DNA of 64,000 nt from Setoptus koraiensis (Eukaryota; Arthropoda): contig CM106585.1 in the NCBI GenBank assembly GCA_048013815.1, positions 9,424,001 to 9,488,000 on the forward strand, written 5' to 3'. Under the pieces are notes generated by a model. It had not been told where the DNA came from. It did no database searches and saw only the letters and a list, made by a program, of their open reading frames with translations. Of the stretch, positions 60,571 through 64,000 are shown one piece after another (within the stretch, counting starts at the first letter, position 1; every line of letters starts with the position of its first letter). The position numbers and the translations under genes are program-made.

Positions 60571-62219
60571 TCATAATGCACGAGTAAAGTTGGCGGGGAA
60601 TAGGCCCTTTTGTCTACCAATCTCTTTGATACCCATCAACCAACCTTCTTCTTGTTCTTGGGGATCATCATATTCGACAACATATATGATTTCGCCGGCA
60701 TCAAAACTGAGTTCATCTTCATCCTCGGCTATGTATTTATAACTTGCTTTGACCTTGTAAAGGGTACCAGATGGTAAATTATTTGTTGAGGCTTCCAGAG
60801 ATACATGATCAGAGGTTGGACTTGTTAGTTCCGATGAGTTGGTTGGTTGCTGCTGCCTGTCTTGAGTATTACTGTCAACTATTGTACCTTTTCCATTTGA
60901 ATCCTGATTTTTGACACCGGAGTTACTAGTGACAATGTCCTTAGTTGAGCTTATAGTCGGCGTAAGACTTTGAGAGGCTTTAATCGGAGAAATTGTCGGT
61001 TCTTTGTTATCCAAATGAGAGGACTTCTCATCAGAAGAGGCAGCATTACCATTAGAGTTAGAAGCGTTTGCATAGGCGGATTGTATATGATGTACAGGGG
61101 ACTTTGATTGTGAATGGCTCACCTCAATATTAACGGATGGATGTTTACGATTATCATTATTTGTCGGTATAGAAACATTACTATGTAGTTTATGGTCACT
61201 TTGATCATATTGGATCTCATTGATAGATCTAGTTGTGCTCTGCGTAGGTGATTCTAGGGTCGAATTATGGCATCTTACGTCACTTATATCATAAGACCCT
61301 CTTTGTGCTCGGATGGCAAGTTGTTCTATGATATCTGTGAATGATTTGTGTATGGCTAGACTACTAGAGTGGTAGGCAATATTGGCGGAGAATAATCTCT
61401 GTAAAACCGAAGTGATGAAAGGTATTCGACTATCATATAAAGCTGGCAATTCATCGTGTAATTCAGTGTTGATTATATCGTAAACTCTTTTGGATTCATC
61501 CAGTTGTTCTTTAGATTTGATTAATTTGTTGTCTTCACTGGTCCTGGGATTGGTAGTGCTCACCTGCAATGCTTCAAAATTATGCCTGTTACTATCGTAA
61601 TCTACTAGCTTCCTACCTCGTTTTGAAATCTTATCGCGAATCTCTGCGAATTGACTAAGATACTGCTCGATGGGTATCATGACGCTCTCTTTGAGCTTTT
61701 CCTCTAAATCATCAAAAGAATGATCCATTTCAATAATATCACTCTCGAATACATCATGCTTAGGCCATGTTTTTTCATGAAGTTCCAACAAACATTGATT
61801 TAGACTTGTCGAGGCATCGTGCAGAGCTGAATTGTAGAGTTGATAGAAGGAAAAAAAAGGAAAATTAGCAAAGTGAGGAGTTAATTTGTTCAACTGTAAG
61901 GATAGACTTGTCATAGTTTCTCACCTTTTAAGCAACTGGTGTAATTTTTGAGTTCTTTCTGAAGTTTCAACGAAGAATTTTGCTGTTTGTTAAAGTTAAG
62001 ATGGTAGACATCAAATAGTTCATCAGTGGTTTTCTCGGCCCTACCAAAATTTTGCAATAACTGGAAAAATTACAAAGTTTACAGGAATTATTAGTTAAAC
62101 GAAGAACAGACAAAACTTCAAGTACATCAAAAGTTATAGGATAAACTTACTCTTGCTCTAGCTCTCCTAGTTTTTTTGCTTACTAAAGAGGTGAAATTCA
62201 TCGACTTCAGGTCCGCCAT
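60571..62219 (-). CDS. Amph: Amphiphysin (BAR-SH3 membrane-bending protein)
   Basis: Exons 62219-62151, 62060-61925 and 61826-60571, 486 residues, phases 0 and 1. The N-terminal BAR domain (about residues 1-225; KKTRRARARLLQNFGRAEKTTDELF, PIEQYLSQFAEIRDKISKRGRKLVDYDSNRH, ELPALYDSRIPFITSVLQRLFSANIAYH) senses and bends membranes. A Ser/Asn/Thr-rich linker of about 200 residues follows. The C-terminal SH3 domain (YKVKASYKYIAEDEDELSFDAGEIIYVVEY, EEGWLMGIKE, KGLFPANFTRAL) has the aromatic ligand-binding surface and the ALYDY-like start, and binds proline-rich partners such as dynamin in other animals. Arthropod amphiphysin works in T-tubules and polarised membranes rather than synaptic endocytosis. 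The linker shows no clear clathrin/AP2 motif. Start ATG GCG GAC in CCATATTATTGG-rich leader. Confidence 0.93.
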
Positions 62220-62960
62220 ATTATTGGTTATCCGATATAAAGTAAATAATTATTGTAACCGATTTATAAATTAAATTACATCGCTCCTAGTATCAATGGC
62301 AACCACTGTCGAAGATATTCGACAATACCTCGTTAAACAGAATTATCTAATTTTTATCTGTGGAGAGGTTGATAGTTTTTCCCTACATGTGATAAGTAAA
62401 TAACATCTACTCGACGGTATCCCTGGCGAAATGGACGCTTCTAAATGTTTGAGCTGGAGCTTTATGATTGGACAAAAACGATCCAAACTATAGAATCAGC
62501 AGTGTATGATGAATTACTCTTCGAAAAGATTGCAGATTGATTGTTAACGAACTGATAGTTTCAGAAATAGATCCTGATGACATGACAGGAATATTGGCTC
62601 CGTTTGTCCTTTAAGAATTTTCTCACCTAGAGTCTGGCTTGATTAGTCAGTATAATCGAAGGATGTCGTTGGTTGTTATAGATTAATCAAGGATGTAGAG
62701 TTTAATATATAAATAGTATGCCACATTACATCTACCAGATAACACTACCAATAACAAGCTTTTCAATCAGGTCAACATGAGTAATAAAAATCAATCAGAA
62801 TGTAAAAAGGTTGCGCATGCTCTCATCATCCAATTTACGTGGGTGTTTTGAATTTCTTTCATTATCTTTATCAACATTTACAGTACAATTAATTTAATTG
62901 TCTCATGATTTTCAATTCAAATACAATCTCTCTTCATAGAAAATCAATAATTTATATAAG
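62220..62960. other. Intergenic, no supported gene
   Basis: AT-rich, with no frame of interest. It lies between the amphiphysin start and the 3' end of the lipid phosphatase gene. Confidence 0.5.
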
Positions 62961-64000
62961 TCATACCATGTGAATGTGGGTTTTAGGTCTTGATGGTTTC
63001 ATCACAAATGCTAAGGCTGTACCTATCAGGCAACCACTCATAACGTCAAGAGGATGATGGTGATAGTCGGATATCCTAGTAAAGGCAATGTAGGCTCCAA
63101 GTGAAAAGCATCCGAGTTGTACCAGAGTTATCACCAATCTATCAAAGTATTCTTTCAAACGATTCCTCTCTGAGGCCTTGAGAATGAACGGTGTTATATC
63201 ATTGAGATAAATTATCAGGTACACCATGGAGTAAAACATTGTCGATGAGTGACCTGGTATTGATATAAAATTGAAAAAAAAAATGTCAGTAATACTTTAA
63301 GAAATCAAGGTTTGTTCTAGCGAGTATACTCTAGATTTTCTATACCTGAAGGCCACGATGTTATTATATAACTAAGATCTCTTGGTTTCAAATCCGGATT
63401 AGTACAGTTGAAATCTGTGACATAAGTATGACGGAGTGAAGTGTCTGAGCAATCTATGTTTGGTTGACACCTATGCTTGAAATGGGGTCTCAATCTACCA
63501 CAGGCAATCTTTCCTAAACCAGTTACAAACATCGTACTGAATAAGCCAAACAAGAAAACTTGTATCTCACTATTACTACCTCTTTTGAAATCCTGACATT
63601 TCACAGAATTAGACGCTGAGATCCTTGGTCTGTTCTGATGCTCATTGAGGTCAGCACAATCGTTATTAGTATTCTCACAATTGATTACACGAACATCTTC
63701 TGTGTGATCATGTTTGCTCGCATTTTGATCTTCCTGATTAATTGAATCAGTTCTATTGATATTAATTCTTTGCGTCAGATAATTTGCTTCATCACCTGTT
63801 TCATTAAGCAACGGGTGGTTTCCATTTGAGTCTGAACTCGAAAGTAGCGGGTGCTCGCTTGGGTGTTCATCGTTGATACATCGTCTGTTGTTTGTGGACG
63901 TTTTGAGTTGATAGTGTTTGAGATAAGGCTCAACCAATCGTTTATCACAATAATATATTAACAAGCTCGGCATAACAAGACAACAAAATAAAAGTAAACC
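62961..64000 (-). CDS. Lipid phosphate phosphatase (wunen/PLPP type), 5' part beyond the window
   Basis: Exons 64000(open)-63346 and 63253-62961, joined in phase 1. These enzymes dephosphorylate lysophosphatidate, phosphatidate and sphingosine phosphate on the outer face of the plasma membrane. The three catalytic motifs are visible: C1 KIACGRLRP; C2 PSGH, split by the intron (SWPSG, then HSSTMFY); C3 TRISDYHHHPLD, fitting SRxxxxxHxxxD except Thr for Ser. Membrane spans are evident (LLLFCCLVMPSLLIYYC, VFLFGLFSTMFVTGLG, TLVQLGCFSLGAYIAF, LIGTALAFVM). An unusual polar insert of about 110 residues (Asn/Asp/Ser-rich) sits between spans 2 and 3, where relatives have a short loop. The frame stays open to the window edge, so spans 1-2 and the true start are outside. 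Confidence 0.92.

Overview
This is a nuclear window from a small-genome animal, most likely an arthropod and possibly a mite or other chelicerate. The evidence is spliceosomal introns with GTAAGT/GTGAGT donors, many of them only 70-160 bp; AATAAA poly(A) signals; a lachesin-type Ig protein; an amphiphysin; a two-repeat thymosin beta (ciboulot-like); and secreted Gly/His/Tyr-rich proteins of the cuticle kind. The lineage below arthropod is a guess. One 500-base run of N (52894-53393) is an assembly gap.

Layout. 1-16.7 kb: one very large plus-strand ADAM gene. Its 5' part (roughly 1-6.7 kb) lies in a GC-rich block full of GGGCCC-type words and short tandem repeats, and composition turns AT-rich at about 6.7-6.8 kb. 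17.0-18.0 kb: a small secreted Gly/Arg/His-rich protein gene whose 3' end meets the ADAM 3' end. 18-21 kb: no supported gene. 21-31 kb: a compact cluster of tetraspanin, RabGGTase beta, AAR2, a basic nuclear protein with PP1-docking-like motifs, the mitochondrial S-adenosylmethionine carrier, a Frizzled-CRD/LDLa membrane protein and thymosin beta. 30-37 kb: gene-poor, with microsatellites. 37-43 kb: alpha-1,3-fucosyltransferase, a CRAL-TRIO protein and SMG9. 43-46.7 kb: gene-poor, with a two-copy repeat. 46.7-64 kb: a secreted His/Gly/Tyr-rich protein, a RapGAP-BTB-BACK protein cut by the gap, a fold-back MITE-like element, COX20, a zinc-finger protein with an apparent domesticated ISXO2/Merlin-like transposase, lachesin, amphiphysin, and a lipid phosphate phosphatase that runs off the end.

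The genes do not form one pathway. They are housekeeping factors (splicing, mRNA decay, prenylation, complex IV assembly, SAM import), membrane and adhesion proteins, and lineage-specific secreted proteins. The least ordinary items are: the ADAM, whose active-site Glu is replaced by Met, which carries large insertions and has a cytoplasmic tail over 1300 residues long; the RapGAP-BTB-BACK composite, joined inside one exon; the transposase-zinc finger fusion; two neighbouring genes whose coding ends overlap by 37 bp on opposite strands; and a palindromic MITE next to the gap. No CRISPR, rRNA or tRNA was recognised and no retroviral or Polinton-like element was seen.
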